Positions 7,789 to 16,981 are shown, numbered from the stretch's first letter. The stretch: 64,000 nucleotides of DNA from Modestobacter sp. VKM Ac-2985 (GCF_026967925.1 NZ_JAPVBI010000002.1:310001-374000); one strand, 5' to 3'. The notes: a model not told the origin generated them from the sequence alone. Made by a program: numbers and translations.

Positions 7789-7804
7789 TCGAACGTGCGT
7801 TCGA
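7789..7804. promoter_or_regulatory. LexA (SOS) box
   Basis: TCGAACGTGCGTTCGA: a perfect match to the mycobacterial/Gram-positive LexA box TCGAAC-N4-GTTCGA (CGAACRNRYGTTCG), with flanking bases extending the inverted repeat to TTCGAACG/CGTTCGAA. It lies after the stop of the TVP38-type gene and upstream of the AAA ATPase gene, both on the - strand, so the ATPase gene is the likely target. Confidence 0.8.
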
Positions 7805-7819
7805 ATCGGAGGACCGGCG

Positions 7820-8551
7820 TCAGGCCTCGGGCTGTCGGGCACCTGCCGCCCGTCGGCGGCCTCGGGACACGCCGAGCACGACGAGGGCCAGGGTGAGCGG
7901 CACCACGCTGACCAGCAGCGGGACGCCGCCGTCCCCGTCGGCCGCGCCCACGGTCGCCCCGATGCTCACGTGCAGCACGGTGCCCGGCACCAGCCCCAGG
8001 GCGCTGCCGGCCAGATGGTCCCGCCACCGCATGCCGGACAGTCCGGCGGCGTAGCTGACCACGGTGAACGGCGCGATCGGCGTCAGCCGGCCGACCAGCA
8101 CCGCGAGGAACCCGCGCTCGGACAGCCGGGCGTCGACCCGGGCCAGCCGCGGCCCGGCCAACCGGGTGACCGCCTCCCGGCCGAGCCGGCGGGCCACCAG
8201 GAACCCGGCGGCGGCGCCGAGGACGCCGCTGGTCAGCGCCAGCGCGAGCCCGCCCCAGAACCCGGCGAGGACGCCGGCCAGCAGGGAGAGCGCCGTGCGG
8301 GGCACCGGCGCGAGCGTGGCCAGCGCCAGGCCGACGACGAGGACGGCCCAGCCGAGGGGGCCGACGTCGCCGAGCCAGTCGCGGAGCGTGGCGACCTCGG
8401 GGAGGTCGGCCGTGAGGGCGACGGTGCAGCCGGCGGCGATCAGGGCGACCAGCAGCAGGGCGCGGCGCACGGTCCGGGCGGGCAGGCGGCGCGGCTCGGC
8501 GTCCGGCCGGCGGGGCGCCGGGGCTGGGTCCTGCGTCGGCGCACTGGTCAC
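7820..8551 (-). CDS. TVP38/TMEM64 (VTT/DedA-like) membrane protein
   Basis: A 243-residue integral membrane protein. After a short Pro/Arg-rich N-terminus come hydrophobic helices at about 27-47, 60-85 and 88-125. The SNARE-associated/VTT domain follows, with the typical GRLTPIAPFTVVSYAAGLSGMRW segment (re-entrant loop with conserved Arg and Pro) and LGLVPGTVLHVSIGATVG. Two more helices close the protein, which ends Arg-rich. VTT proteins are linked to lipid scrambling or transport. The start is GTG 8551 after TGGGAG; longer reading to 8818 runs through non-coding DNA. The leader can form several hairpins (see 8572-8693). Confidence 0.88.
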   Translation of the reverse strand: MTSAPTQDPAPAPRRPDAEPRRLPARTVRRALLLVALIAAGCTVALTADLPEVATLRDWLGDVGPLGWAVLVVGLALATLAPVPRTALSLLAGVLAGFWGGLALALTSGVLGAAAGFLVARRLGREAVTRLAGPRLARVDARLSERGFLAVLVGRLTPIAPFTVVSYAAGLSGMRWRDHLAGSALGLVPGTVLHVSIGATVGAADGDGGVPLLVSVVPLTLALVVLGVSRGRRRAAGARQPEA

Positions 8552-8571
8552 CGCTGCAGTCTCCCAGCGCA

Positions 8572-8693
8572 GCGCCCCGCCGGGAGCCGACTCCCGACGG
8601 GGCGCGCGATGACCGGTCCGGGCGGGCGCCTCTCGGCGAGTGGTCGCACGAGGCGACGAGGGGGGGTGGAGCCCGGGGCTCCGACCGGACCGG
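8572..8693 (-). promoter_or_regulatory. candidate structured leader RNA before the TVP38-type gene
   Basis: Read on the - strand, 8693-8686 can pair with 8620-8613 (8 bp). This stem encloses three hairpins: 8682-8677/8673-8668, 8657-8653/8647-8643 and 8638-8635/8630-8627, the last with a GAGA tetraloop of GNRA type. A 15-bp hairpin with one mismatch (8605-8572, 4-nt loop) follows, then the ribosome site. This looks like an aptamer plus expression platform, but high GC favours chance pairing and I cannot match it to a known riboswitch. The rest of the 300-bp gap (8694-8850) shows nothing I can name. Confidence 0.3.
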
Positions 8694-8850
8694 CACCCAC
8701 CACAACGCCCGGGGTGCTCGATTGTTCCCCACCGGATCGCGTGACATGTACCGCTGTCAGGATCGTCCACGGGTGTCTGGCCGCGGCACGAGAGTCGGTC
8801 ACACGGCCCGAGTCCCACGGAAGGTGATCGCTGGGCGCTACCGTGCCGCC

Positions 8851-9240
8851 GTGGCCACGATCGGGAAGTTCGCCGTCCGCGTCGTCGTGCTGGCGGCGAT
8901 CATCTACGCCGTGACGCGGCTCGTCGACGGGATCGAGGTGATCGGCAACCCGACCGGGTTCTTCGGCGAGACCGGCACCTACCTGTGGGTCGCGCTGCTG
9001 TTCGCGCTGGTCAACTCCATCATCGGGCCGATCGTCCGGCTGCTGGCGCTGCCGTTCGTGATCCTCACCCTCGGCCTGTTCCTGCTGGTCATCAACGCGG
9101 CGATGCTCGGCCTCACCGCGGTGCTGTCCGACCGGTTCACCGTGGACGGCTTCCTCGCCGCCCTGTTCGGCGGGTTCCTCATCGCCCTCTTCAGCTGGAT
9201 CGCCGAGCTGGTGCTGCCCTTGAAGGTGCGCGGCCACTAG
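8851..9240 (+). CDS. phage-holin-family (PF04020-type) small membrane protein
   Basis: A 129-residue protein with four predicted membrane helices (about 6-25, 43-60, 65-90 and 103-123). The pattern ALLFALVNSIIGPIVRLLALPF followed by LTLGLFLLVINAAMLGLTA is characteristic of the 'phage holin family IV/YvlD' group of chromosomal membrane proteins. Despite the family name these are not part of a prophage here. GTG 8851 is chosen because the family motif starts right after it; other in-frame starts lie at 8824 and further up. It ends 11 bp before the glutamate dehydrogenase gene, so the two may be cotranscribed. Function unknown. Confidence 0.82.
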   Translation: MATIGKFAVRVVVLAAIIYAVTRLVDGIEVIGNPTGFFGETGTYLWVALLFALVNSIIGPIVRLLALPFVILTLGLFLLVINAAMLGLTAVLSDRFTVDGFLAALFGGFLIALFSWIAELVLPLKVRGH

Positions 9241-9251
9241 CGTCGGCGAGC

Positions 9252-12200
9252 ATGGCTCGTCTCGGTTCGGAGTCCGATCGGTCCGCACGCACCCCCGTCG
9301 ACGGCCTGGTGGACAGCCAGGTCGACATGGCCTCGCTGGAGGCGGCGCAGGAGGAGAAGCGCCGGCTGCTGGACCAGGCAGCCACCGCCGCCTGCGAGCT
9401 GTTGACCACCCAGGGCGCCCTGCCGGCCGGCGTCGGACCGGCCGACACCCCCGTCCTGCTGCACCGTTTCTACGCCGGTGAACCGGCCGCCGAGGTGGTC
9501 GGCCACGACCCCGTCGAGTTGGCCGGCCTCGCGCTCGGGCACCTCCGGCTGGCGGCCTCCCGCCGGCCGGGCACCCCGGTCGTCGACGTCCACCGGACCG
9601 ACGGCGGGCAGGCCGTGCTCCGGGTGGTCGTCGACGACATGCCGTTCCTCGTCGACTCCGTCAGCGCCGAGGTGACCCGGCAGGGCATCGCCCCCGACCA
9701 CGTCGTGCACCCGGTCGTGGTCGTCCGCCGCGACGCCGACGGGGGGCTGGTCGACTTCTGCGACAGCGCCGATGCCGTCACCTGCGGGGCCGACGCGATC
9801 GCCGAGTCCTGGATGTCCGTCGTGCTGTCCGGGCAGGTCGACGAGGAGGCTGCCGACGACCTGCTGGCCGGGATCGGTGCCGTGCTGGACGACGTACGCC
9901 GGGCACACGCCGACGCCGCGGCTCTGGCCGGGCGGGCCGGGGAGATCGCCGACGCGCTGGACCGGTTGCCGTCCCCCGCGGACGACGGGCACCCCGCCGA
10001 CGACCCGGCCGAGGCCGCGGCGCTGCTCCGCTGGCTGGCCGGCGGCAACTTCCTCTTCCTCGGCGCCCGCACCGTCGAGCTGGTCGGTGACCCCGCCGAG
10101 CCGGCCGTCGACGTGGTCGCCAGCTCCGAGCTCGGCGTGCTGCGCAGCTCCGCCGAGCGCGCCACCTCGGTGGCGCCGGCCGGGCTGGCCGCGCCGGGAG
10201 CGGGGGCCGCGCGCTGCGTCCGGATCACCAAGGGGGACGCCCGCTCCACGGTCCAGCGCCCGGCCTGGCTGGACCTGGTCGTCGTCGACCTGCCCAGCGA
10301 CTCACCGGGCAGCCGTGGCCGCCAGCACCTGCTCGTGGGCCTCTTCCCGAACGAGGCGTACACCAGCAGCGTCCGGGACGTGCCCGTGGTCCGGCGGACC
10401 GCCGACGCCGTCCTGGCGCGCTCGGGGGTGCCGGCCGACAGCCACTCGGGCAAGCAGCTGCTCGACGTCCTGGAGACCTACCCGCGCGACGAGCTGCTGC
10501 AGGTCGACGTCGACGAGCTGCTGCCGGTGGCGCTGGCCGTGCTGCACCTGCGCGAACGCCGGCAGACCCGGCTGTTCCTGCGCCGCGACCCGTTCGGCCG
10601 GTTCTTCTCCGCCCTCGTCTACCTGCCGCGGGACCGGTACACGACGCAGGTGCGGCTGACCATGCAGCGGCTGCTGCTGGAGCACCTGGGCGGCACCCAC
10701 GTGGAGTTCACCGTCCGGTCCAGCGAGTCGGTGCTCACCCGCCTGCACTTCATCGTCCGGGTGCCGGTGAGCCGGCGGGGTGGTCCGTCGCTGCCCGACG
10801 TCGACGTCCCGGCGCTGGAGCAGGCCCTGGCGGCGGCCGCCCGCAGCTGGACCGACGACCTGGCCGCCGCCCTCGTCGCCCGGTACGGCGACGACGCCCC
10901 CCGGCTGCTGGCCCGGGTCGCCGACGCCTTCCCCGCGGCCTACCAGGAGGAGTTCCCGGCCCAGGTGGCCGTGGAGGACCTGGCCCGGCTGGACCGGCTG
11001 GCCCCCGGCGGGCTGGACCTGCGGCTGCGGGCCCCGGCCGGGCCGGAGGGGGAACGCCGGCTGACCGTGTACCGGGTGGGGGAGCGGCTGCTGCTGTCCG
11101 ACGTGCTGCCGGTGCTGCAGCACATGGGCGTCGACGTGCTCGACGAGCGGCCGTACGAGGTCGACCGGATCGGCGCCCCGATGGCCTGGGTGTACGACTT
11201 CGGCCTGGCGTCGCCGACCACCGAGGTGCCCTTCGCCGGCACGCTGCCCGAGCGGTTCACCGACGCGATCACCGCCGTCTGGGCCGGCCGGGCCGAGGAC
11301 GACGCACTGAACTCCCTCGTCCTGCTGGCCGGGCTGACCTGGCGGCAGGTCGCCGTGCTGCGCGCCTACGTGCAGTGGCTGCGTCAGGTGGGGCTGCCCT
11401 TCGGCCAGTCCTACGTGCAGGAGACCCTCGCCGCGCACCCGGGGATCGTGGCCCGGCTGATCGCGCTGTTCGAGACCCGGTTCCACCCCGACCGCTCGGC
11501 CGGCCGCGAGGCGCGCACCACCGCCCTGGTCGAGTCGCTGACCGCGGCGATCGGCGAGGTGGCCTCACTGGACGCCGACCGGGTGCTGTCCTCGCTGCTG
11601 GCCGCCGTCCGGGCGACCCTGCGGACGACGGCGTACACGGCCGGCGTCTTCACCGACGGCGCCCCGCTGGCGCTCAAGCTCGACCCCTCCGCCGTCCCCG
11701 ACCTGCCCGAGCCCCGCCCGGCGCGGGAGGTGTGGGTCAGCTCGCCGCAGGTGATCGGCGTGCACCTGCGGTTCGGTGCGGTCGCCCGCGGGGGGCTGCG
11801 CTGGAGCGACCGGCGCGAGGACCTGCGCACCGAGGTGCTGGGCCTGGTCAAGGCGCAGACGGTGAAGAACACCGTGATCGTCCCGACCGGGGCCAAGGGC
11901 GGCTTCGTGGTGCTGCGCGGCCCCGGTGAGGGCGCCACCCGCGACGAGGTCCTCGCCGAGGGCAAGGCCCGCTACACCCAGTTCATCGGCGCGCTGCTGG
12001 CCCTCACCGACAACCTCGAGGCCGGCGCCGTCGTCCCACCGGAACGGGTCGTCCGGCACGACGGTGACGACACCTACCTGGTGGTCGCCGCCGACAAGGG
12101 GACGGCGACCTTCTCCGACCTGGCCAACTCGGTGGCGATCGAGCGCGGGTTCTGGCTGGGCGACGCGTTCGCCTCCGGCGGCTCGGTCGGCTACGACCAC

Positions 12201-14210
12201 AAGGCGATGGGCATCACCGCCCGCGGCGCGTGGGAGTCGGTCACCCGGCACTTCCGCGAGCTCGGCGTGGACGTGCAGAACCAGGAGGTCACCGTCGTCG
12301 GGATCGGCGACATGTCCGGTGACGTCTTCGGCAACGGCATGCTGCTGTCCGAGCACCTCCAGCTGGTGGCCGCCTTCGACCACCGGCACGTCTTCGTCGA
12401 CCCGACCCCGGACGCCGCGGTGTCCTCCGCCGAGCGCCGGCGGCTGTTCGAGCTGCCGCGCTCCTCCTGGGCCGACTACGACCGCTCGCTGATCAGCCCC
12501 GGCGGGGGCGTGTGGCCGCGGACGGCGAAGTCGGTGCCGGTGTCCGCGCCGATGCGCACGGCGCTGGGGCTGGCCGACGACGTGGACGCGCTCAGCCCGC
12601 CCGAGCTGGTGCGCGCGGTGCTGCTGGCCCCGGTCGACCTGCTGTTCAACGGCGGGATCGGCACCTACGTGAAGGCCGCCGGGGAGAGCGCGCTGGACGT
12701 GGGCGACAAGGCCAACGACGCGGTGCGGGTCGACGGCGGTCAGCTGCGGGTCCGGGTGGTCGGTGAGGGCGGCAACCTGGGGCTGACCCAGCGGGGACGG
12801 ATCGAGTACGCGCTGGCCGGTGGGCGGGTCAACACCGATGCGATCGACAACTCCGCCGGTGTCGACACCTCCGACCACGAGGTCAACATCAAGATCGCGC
12901 TGAACCGGGTGGTGGACGACGGGCGGCTGGACCCGGACGGCCGGGCCCGGCTGCTGGCGGCGATGACCGACGAGGTCGCGGCGACCGTCATCGGGGACAA
13001 CTACGCGCAGAACGCCGCGCTGGCCTCCGAGAGCGCCGCGAGCCGGGGCCTGCTCGACGCCCACCAGCGCTACCTGCGCGCGCTGGAGCGCACGGGCCGG
13101 CTCGACCGCGCGGTGGAGGCGCTGCCCGACGACCGGGCGATCGCCGAGCGGCGCCGCGACGGTCAGGGACTGACCGGGCCCGAGCTCTCCGTGCTGCTGG
13201 CCTACGCCAAGATCGAGGCGGGCGACGCGGTGCTGGACTCCGGGCTGCCCGACGACCCGGCGCTGGCCGACCTGCTCCAGGACTACTTCCCCACCGAGCT
13301 GCGCGCCCGTTTCCCCGCCGCGCTGGACAGTCACCCGCTGCGCCGGGAGATCGTCGCCACGGTGCTGAGCAACCGGGCGGTCAACACCGCCGGGGTCACC
13401 GGGCTGTTCCGGCTGGGCGAGGAGACCGGTGCCCCGGTCGCGGCCGTGGTGCGGGCGCACACCGTCGCCCGGGCGGTGTTCGACGTCGACCGGCTGTGGG
13501 ACGCCCCGCGCGACCTGGACAACCGGGTGCCGGCCGCCACCCAGGTGCGGCTGCGCACCGAGGCGACCCGGCTGGCCGAGCGGACCACCCGCTGGCTGCT
13601 GCGGATCCCCGAGCTCACCGCCGAGCCGGCGGCCACCCTGACCCCGGTGATCGAACGGTTCGCCGGGCCGGTCGCCGAGGTGTGCGCCGGCCTGCCCGGT
13701 TGGCTGCTGGGGGCCGACGCCGAGGCCTACGCGGAGCGCGCTGCGGAGCTCCGGGCCGCCGGCGTCGCGCCGGAGCTGGCCGCCGAGGTCGCCGCAGCGC
13801 CGCTGCTGCCGACCGCGCTGGACCTCGCGGTGGTGTCCGAGGAGACCGGCGCCCCCATCGCGCTGGCCGCGCAGGTGTCCCAGTGCCTGGCCGAGCGCCT
13901 GGGGCTCGTGCCGCTGCGCGAACTGGTGATCGAGCTGCCCCGGGACCGGCGCTGGCCGTCGATGGCCCGGGCGAGCCTGCGCGACGACCTGGCCACCGAG
14001 CAGGCGACGCTCACCGGTGACGTGCTGGGCCTGCGGCGTTCCGACGGCGACGCCGCGGCCGACCTGGTCGAGCGGTGGGTCGACGCCTGGGACGTCGCCC
14101 AGCAGCGGGCTGCGGCCCAGCTCGCCGACCTGGCCGGTGGTGATCGGCACGAGCTGGCCGAGCTGCTGGTCGCCGTCCGCACGCTGCGGGGGCTGCGCCG
14201 GCGCCGCTGA
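9252..14210 (+). CDS. gdh: NAD-specific glutamate dehydrogenase (180 kDa class)
   Basis: Oxidative deamination of L-glutamate to 2-oxoglutarate and ammonium with NAD+. The 1652-residue length is typical of the large class found in actinobacteria and proteobacteria. The N-terminal half carries ACT-like regulatory segments (for example VDDMPFLVDSVSAEVTRQGIAPDHVVHPVV at about 125-155, quoted in part as VDDMPFLVDSV). The catalytic core has GGLRWSDRREDLRTEVLG and KAQTVKNTVIVPTGAKGG (about 845-880; substrate lysines) and the dinucleotide-binding VGIGDMSGDVFGNGML. A helical C-terminus follows. ATG 9252 is preceded by GGCGAG. The gene is intact and is the longest in the window. In mycobacteria the orthologue is controlled by GarA/FHA; no such gene is nearby. 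Confidence 0.95.
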   Translation: MARLGSESDRSARTPVDGLVDSQVDMASLEAAQEEKRRLLDQAATAACELLTTQGALPAGVGPADTPVLLHRFYAGEPAAEVVGHDPVELAGLALGHLRLAASRRPGTPVVDVHRTDGGQAVLRVVVDDMPFLVDSVSAEVTRQGIAPDHVVHPVVVVRRDADGGLVDFCDSADAVTCGADAIAESWMSVVLSGQVDEEAADDLLAGIGAVLDDVRRAHADAAALAGRAGEIADALDRLPSPADDGHPADDPAEAAALLRWLAGGNFLFLGARTVELVGDPAEPAVDVVASSELGVLRSSAERATSVAPAGLAAPGAGAARCVRITKGDARSTVQRPAWLDLVVVDLPSDSPGSRGRQHLLVGLFPNEAYTSSVRDVPVVRRTADAVLARSGVPADSHSGKQLLDVLETYPRDELLQVDVDELLPVALAVLHLRERRQTRLFLRRDPFGRFFSALVYLPRDRYTTQVRLTMQRLLLEHLGGTHVEFTVRSSESVLTRLHFIVRVPVSRRGGPSLPDVDVPALEQALAAAARSWTDDLAAALVARYGDDAPRLLARVADAFPAAYQEEFPAQVAVEDLARLDRLAPGGLDLRLRAPAGPEGERRLTVYRVGERLLLSDVLPVLQHMGVDVLDERPYEVDRIGAPMAWVYDFGLASPTTEVPFAGTLPERFTDAITAVWAGRAEDDALNSLVLLAGLTWRQVAVLRAYVQWLRQVGLPFGQSYVQETLAAHPGIVARLIALFETRFHPDRSAGREARTTALVESLTAAIGEVASLDADRVLSSLLAAVRATLRTTAYTAGVFTDGAPLALKLDPSAVPDLPEPRPAREVWVSSPQVIGVHLRFGAVARGGLRWSDRREDLRTEVLGLVKAQTVKNTVIVPTGAKGGFVVLRGPGEGATRDEVLAEGKARYTQFIGALLALTDNLEAGAVVPPERVVRHDGDDTYLVVAADKGTATFSDLANSVAIERGFWLGDAFASGGSVGYDHKAMGITARGAWESVTRHFRELGVDVQNQEVTVVGIGDMSGDVFGNGMLLSEHLQLVAAFDHRHVFVDPTPDAAVSSAERRRLFELPRSSWADYDRSLISPGGGVWPRTAKSVPVSAPMRTALGLADDVDALSPPELVRAVLLAPVDLLFNGGIGTYVKAAGESALDVGDKANDAVRVDGGQLRVRVVGEGGNLGLTQRGRIEYALAGGRVNTDAIDNSAGVDTSDHEVNIKIALNRVVDDGRLDPDGRARLLAAMTDEVAATVIGDNYAQNAALASESAASRGLLDAHQRYLRALERTGRLDRAVEALPDDRAIAERRRDGQGLTGPELSVLLAYAKIEAGDAVLDSGLPDDPALADLLQDYFPTELRARFPAALDSHPLRREIVATVLSNRAVNTAGVTGLFRLGEETGAPVAAVVRAHTVARAVFDVDRLWDAPRDLDNRVPAATQVRLRTEATRLAERTTRWLLRIPELTAEPAATLTPVIERFAGPVAEVCAGLPGWLLGADAEAYAERAAELRAAGVAPELAAEVAAAPLLPTALDLAVVSEETGAPIALAAQVSQCLAERLGLVPLRELVIELPRDRRWPSMARASLRDDLATEQATLTGDVLGLRRSDGDAAADLVERWVDAWDVAQQRAAAQLADLAGGDRHELAELLVAVRTLRGLRRRR

Positions 14211-14281
14211 ACCCCACCGGATCCGGGCGACACGCCGACGACGCGGAGTACACAGCGGATGGATGGGGCACAACCGGACTC

Positions 14282-14734
14282 GTGAAGACCGCTGTGATCG
14301 CCACCCTCGGTGGCCTGCTGACCCTCGCCGGCATCGCGCTGCTGGTGCTGCCCGGCCCGGGGTTCGTGCTCGTCGCTGCCGGGCTCGCGGTGCTGGCCAC
14401 CCGGTTCGCCTGGGCGAAGAAGCCGCTGGACTACGCCCAGGACAAGGCCGTGGCCGGCGTCGAGGAGGTCGGTCGCAGCCCCTGGCGGGCAGCCGTTGCC
14501 GTCCTCGCCGCCCTGGCCCTGGTCGTCGTCGGGGCGCTCGTGCTCGCCGGGGTGGAGCTGCCGTTCACCAACGCCTTCACCGCCCTCGTCCTGGTGCTCT
14601 CCGGGGTGTTCCTCGTCGGCACGGTGGTCTTCGCCCGCCGGCACGAGAAGGTCATGGTGGCCCGGGCGCACCGCCCGGCCGGGGTCGCCGGCACCGACGG
14701 TGCCTACCGCGTGGCCCCGTCGAACCTGGACTGA
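14282..14734 (+). CDS. TIGR02611/PGPGW-domain membrane protein
   Basis: A 150-residue membrane protein. The N-terminal helical pair contains VLPGPGFVLVAAGLAVLATRFAWAKK, the PGPGW-type motif that gives the family its name, and a second pair of helices lies at about 75-120. It is a conserved actinobacterial protein of unknown function. GTG 14282 is the only sensible start; the 71-bp gap after glutamate dehydrogenase may hold its own promoter, but I see no convincing hexamers. It converges with the amidase gene, 21 bp away; a small GACCC/GGGTC hairpin at 14745-14757 is the only terminator-like element between them. Confidence 0.85.
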   Translation: MKTAVIATLGGLLTLAGIALLVLPGPGFVLVAAGLAVLATRFAWAKKPLDYAQDKAVAGVEEVGRSPWRAAVAVLAALALVVVGALVLAGVELPFTNAFTALVLVLSGVFLVGTVVFARRHEKVMVARAHRPAGVAGTDGAYRVAPSNLD

Positions 14735-14755
14735 GCTCCGGCTCGACCCGGCGGG

Positions 14756-16174
14756 TCAGAGCTCCGGACGGCGCCGGCCGAAGCCGGTGGCCTGCTCGAA
14801 CGCGTGGCCGACCTCCAGCACCCGCCGGTCGGCCCGCGGCGCACCGATGACCTGCAGGCCCACCGGCAGCCCGTCCGGGGTGAAGCCACCGGGCACCGAC
14901 AGGGCGGGGCACCCGGTCGCCGAGATCAGCGTGCAGGAGCGCATCCAGCCCAGGTAGTCCTCCTGCGGGACGCCGGCGACCTCGGTCGGGTACTCCTGCT
15001 CGACCGGGAACGGCAGCACCTGCGTGGTCGGGGCCAGCAGCACGTCGAAGCGCTCGAAGAACGCGACGACCCGCTCGAAGAGGGCCGTGTGCGCGACCTC
15101 CGCGCGGCCGACGTCGGCGCCGGTCAGCGCCGCACCCCGGGCGGCGTTCCAGCGGATCGTCTCCTTCACCTGGTCCGGGTGCTCACGCACCAGGGCGCCG
15201 AAGCTCGCCTCGAACAGCCAGGCCCGCAGCACCCCGAACGCCTCGTCGGCGCCGGCCAGGTCCGGGCAGTCCTCCTCGACGGTGGCGCCGAGGTCACGGA
15301 ACACCCCGAGCTGCTCCATCAGCACGGCGGTGATCGCCGGGTCGACCGGGACCTGGCCGCCCAGGTCGGGTGCCCAGGCCACCCGCAGGCCGGTCAGCTC
15401 GGTCGGCAGCGGCGCGGCGAACGGGGCGCCGGGGTCGGTCAGCGAGATCGGCACCCGCGGGTCGGGGCCGGCCAGTGCGGACAGCCCCAGCGCGACGTCG
15501 CCGACGGTGCGGCCCATCGGCCCCTGTACCGACAGCTGGGACCAGCCGATCGCCGTCGGGTGGCTGGGCACCCGGCCGGGCGTGGGGCGCAGGCCTACGA
15601 CGTTGCAGAACGCCGCCGGGTTGCGCAGCGAGCCGCCCATGTCGCTGCCCTCGGCGATCGGCACCAGCCCGGCGGCCAGCGCCGCGGCCGCGCCGCCGGA
15701 GGACCCGCCGGCGGACAGCCCGTGCCGGTAGGGGTTGTGGGTGGCGCCGAACAGGGTGTTGAAGGTGTGCGAGCCGGCCGCGAACTCGGGCACGTTCGTC
15801 TTGCCGACCCGGATCGCCCCGGCCGCCTTCAGCCGGGCGACGACGAGCTCGTCGCGGTCCGGCACCGTCTCGGCGTGCAGCGGTGAGCCCCAGGTGGTGC
15901 GCATGCCCCCGGTGGCGTGGGTGTCCTTGTGCGCGACCGGCAGGCCGTGCAGCGGACCGACCGGCTCACCGGCGGCCAGCCGGGCGTCGGCGGCGTCGGC
16001 CGCGGCCCGGGCGCCCTCGGCGTCCAGCGTGACGATCGCGTTGAGCTCCGGGTTCAGCCGCTCGATCCGGTCGAGGTGGGCGTCCATCAGCTCCCGCGCG
16101 GAGACCTCCCGGTCGCGGACCAGCGCGACCAGCTCGGTCGCCGGACGGGTGCACAGCTCGTCGAGGTCGCTCAC
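14756..16174 (-). CDS. amidase (amidase-signature family)
   Basis: A 472-residue amidase-signature enzyme. The Ser-cisSer-Lys triad is visible: Lys83 in VAHKDTHATGG, the Gly/Ser-rich loop AGGSSGGAAAALAAG and the nucleophile region EGSDMGGSLRNPAAFCN. The C-terminal LPVGLQVIGAP is a family hallmark. It is close to GatA in length, but no gatB/gatC is nearby and the N-terminus differs, so it is more likely a catabolic amidase of unknown substrate. GTG 16174 starts MSDLDELC. It lies 42 bp after yaaA on the same strand and may be in its transcript. Confidence 0.9.
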   Translation of the reverse strand: MSDLDELCTRPATELVALVRDREVSARELMDAHLDRIERLNPELNAIVTLDAEGARAAADAADARLAAGEPVGPLHGLPVAHKDTHATGGMRTTWGSPLHAETVPDRDELVVARLKAAGAIRVGKTNVPEFAAGSHTFNTLFGATHNPYRHGLSAGGSSGGAAAALAAGLVPIAEGSDMGGSLRNPAAFCNVVGLRPTPGRVPSHPTAIGWSQLSVQGPMGRTVGDVALGLSALAGPDPRVPISLTDPGAPFAAPLPTELTGLRVAWAPDLGGQVPVDPAITAVLMEQLGVFRDLGATVEEDCPDLAGADEAFGVLRAWLFEASFGALVREHPDQVKETIRWNAARGAALTGADVGRAEVAHTALFERVVAFFERFDVLLAPTTQVLPFPVEQEYPTEVAGVPQEDYLGWMRSCTLISATGCPALSVPGGFTPDGLPVGLQVIGAPRADRRVLEVGHAFEQATGFGRRRPEL

Positions 16175-16216
16175 CCTGGCGACCGTACTGGGTGTCTCAG
16201 CGCTGAGGAACCTCGG

Positions 16217-16981
16217 TCAGCGGGTGACCGCTGCTGCTGGGACGACGAGGGTCAGCTCGGTGTGGCCGTCGTGTTCCACGTGCAACCCCGACCGGCGCAG
16301 CAGCGCCCGCAACCGGACGACGGAGTCCGGCTCGGCCGTGGTGGTCGCCAGCAGCCGCGCCAGCCGGCCCTTGTGCGCCTTGTTGAAGTGGCTGACCACC
16401 GCCCGGGTGCCGTCGGGGCGCTCGCTGAGCACCTGCACGGTGACCGCGTTCGGGACGGGGGCCAGCTCGGCGTACGCCCCGGAGCGCAGGTCGACCACCA
16501 GGTCGTCGACGCCGATCAGCACGTCGGTGAGCACCGGCTTCCAGAGCGACCGCAGCGTCGGCAGCCCGGGCAGGGAGCTGCCCGCGGACAGCCGGTAGGC
16601 GGGGACGGGGTCGTCGGCGCGCAGCAGCCCGAACAGCGCGGAGCCCACCGCCAGCCGCCCCGCGGCCCGGCGGCGTTGGGCCCGGGCGAGGGACCGCACG
16701 TCCAGGGCGTCGTACAGGACGCCGGTGTAGCGCTCGATCGCCGGCATCGTCGGGCTGGTGCGCAGTGCGGCGTTGCGGGCGATCTCGCCGTCCTGGGCGG
16801 GGGAGAGGCCGAGCGCGGCCCGGGCGGCCGGGACGTCGCCGGCGAGCGACACCACCGCGGTCACCAGTTGTTCGCGCAGGGGGTTCAGCTCCGGGGTGCC
16901 CAGGGCACTCAGGTCCAGCGGGGCGCCGTCCCCGCCGGGGTGCTTGGTCTCCGACGGCGGCAGCAGGACGAGCACGAGCAC
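16217..16981 (-). CDS. yaaA: YaaA-family peroxide stress protein
   Basis: A 254-residue member of the YaaA (DUF328) family, which in E. coli limits free iron during hydrogen peroxide stress. Family motifs are all present: LLPPSETK (residues 6-13), RYTGVLYDAL, the GLLRADDPVPAYRLS block, DLRSGAYAEL and the basic SHFNKAHKGR. The length is normal. The 3' part of the gene contains parS-like site B, which encodes LHVEH. The gene is divergent from the PP2C phosphatase gene. Confidence 0.9.
   Translation of the reverse strand: MLVLVLLPPSETKHPGGDGAPLDLSALGTPELNPLREQLVTAVVSLAGDVPAARAALGLSPAQDGEIARNAALRTSPTMPAIERYTGVLYDALDVRSLARAQRRRAAGRLAVGSALFGLLRADDPVPAYRLSAGSSLPGLPTLRSLWKPVLTDVLIGVDDLVVDLRSGAYAELAPVPNAVTVQVLSERPDGTRAVVSHFNKAHKGRLARLLATTTAEPDSVVRLRALLRRSGLHVEHDGHTELTLVVPAAAVTR
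16273..16286. promoter_or_regulatory. parS-like ParB-binding site B (inside yaaA)
   Basis: GTTCCACGTGCAAC on the + strand, which is the reverse complement of the 14-mer at sites A and C. It lies within the coding sequence of yaaA, as many parS sites do lie within genes. Confidence 0.78.

Noticed and set aside
8851-9240. Prophage remnant because of the holin-family name of the small membrane protein
   Set aside because: No other phage gene, integrase or attachment site is nearby; chromosomal members of this family are common.
11565-14273. A 902-residue antisense frame across the glutamate dehydrogenase gene
   Set aside because: Composition is His/Gln/Gly/Arg-rich as expected of a shadow of a high-GC gene; no motif is seen, and the sense frame encodes a complete enzyme.
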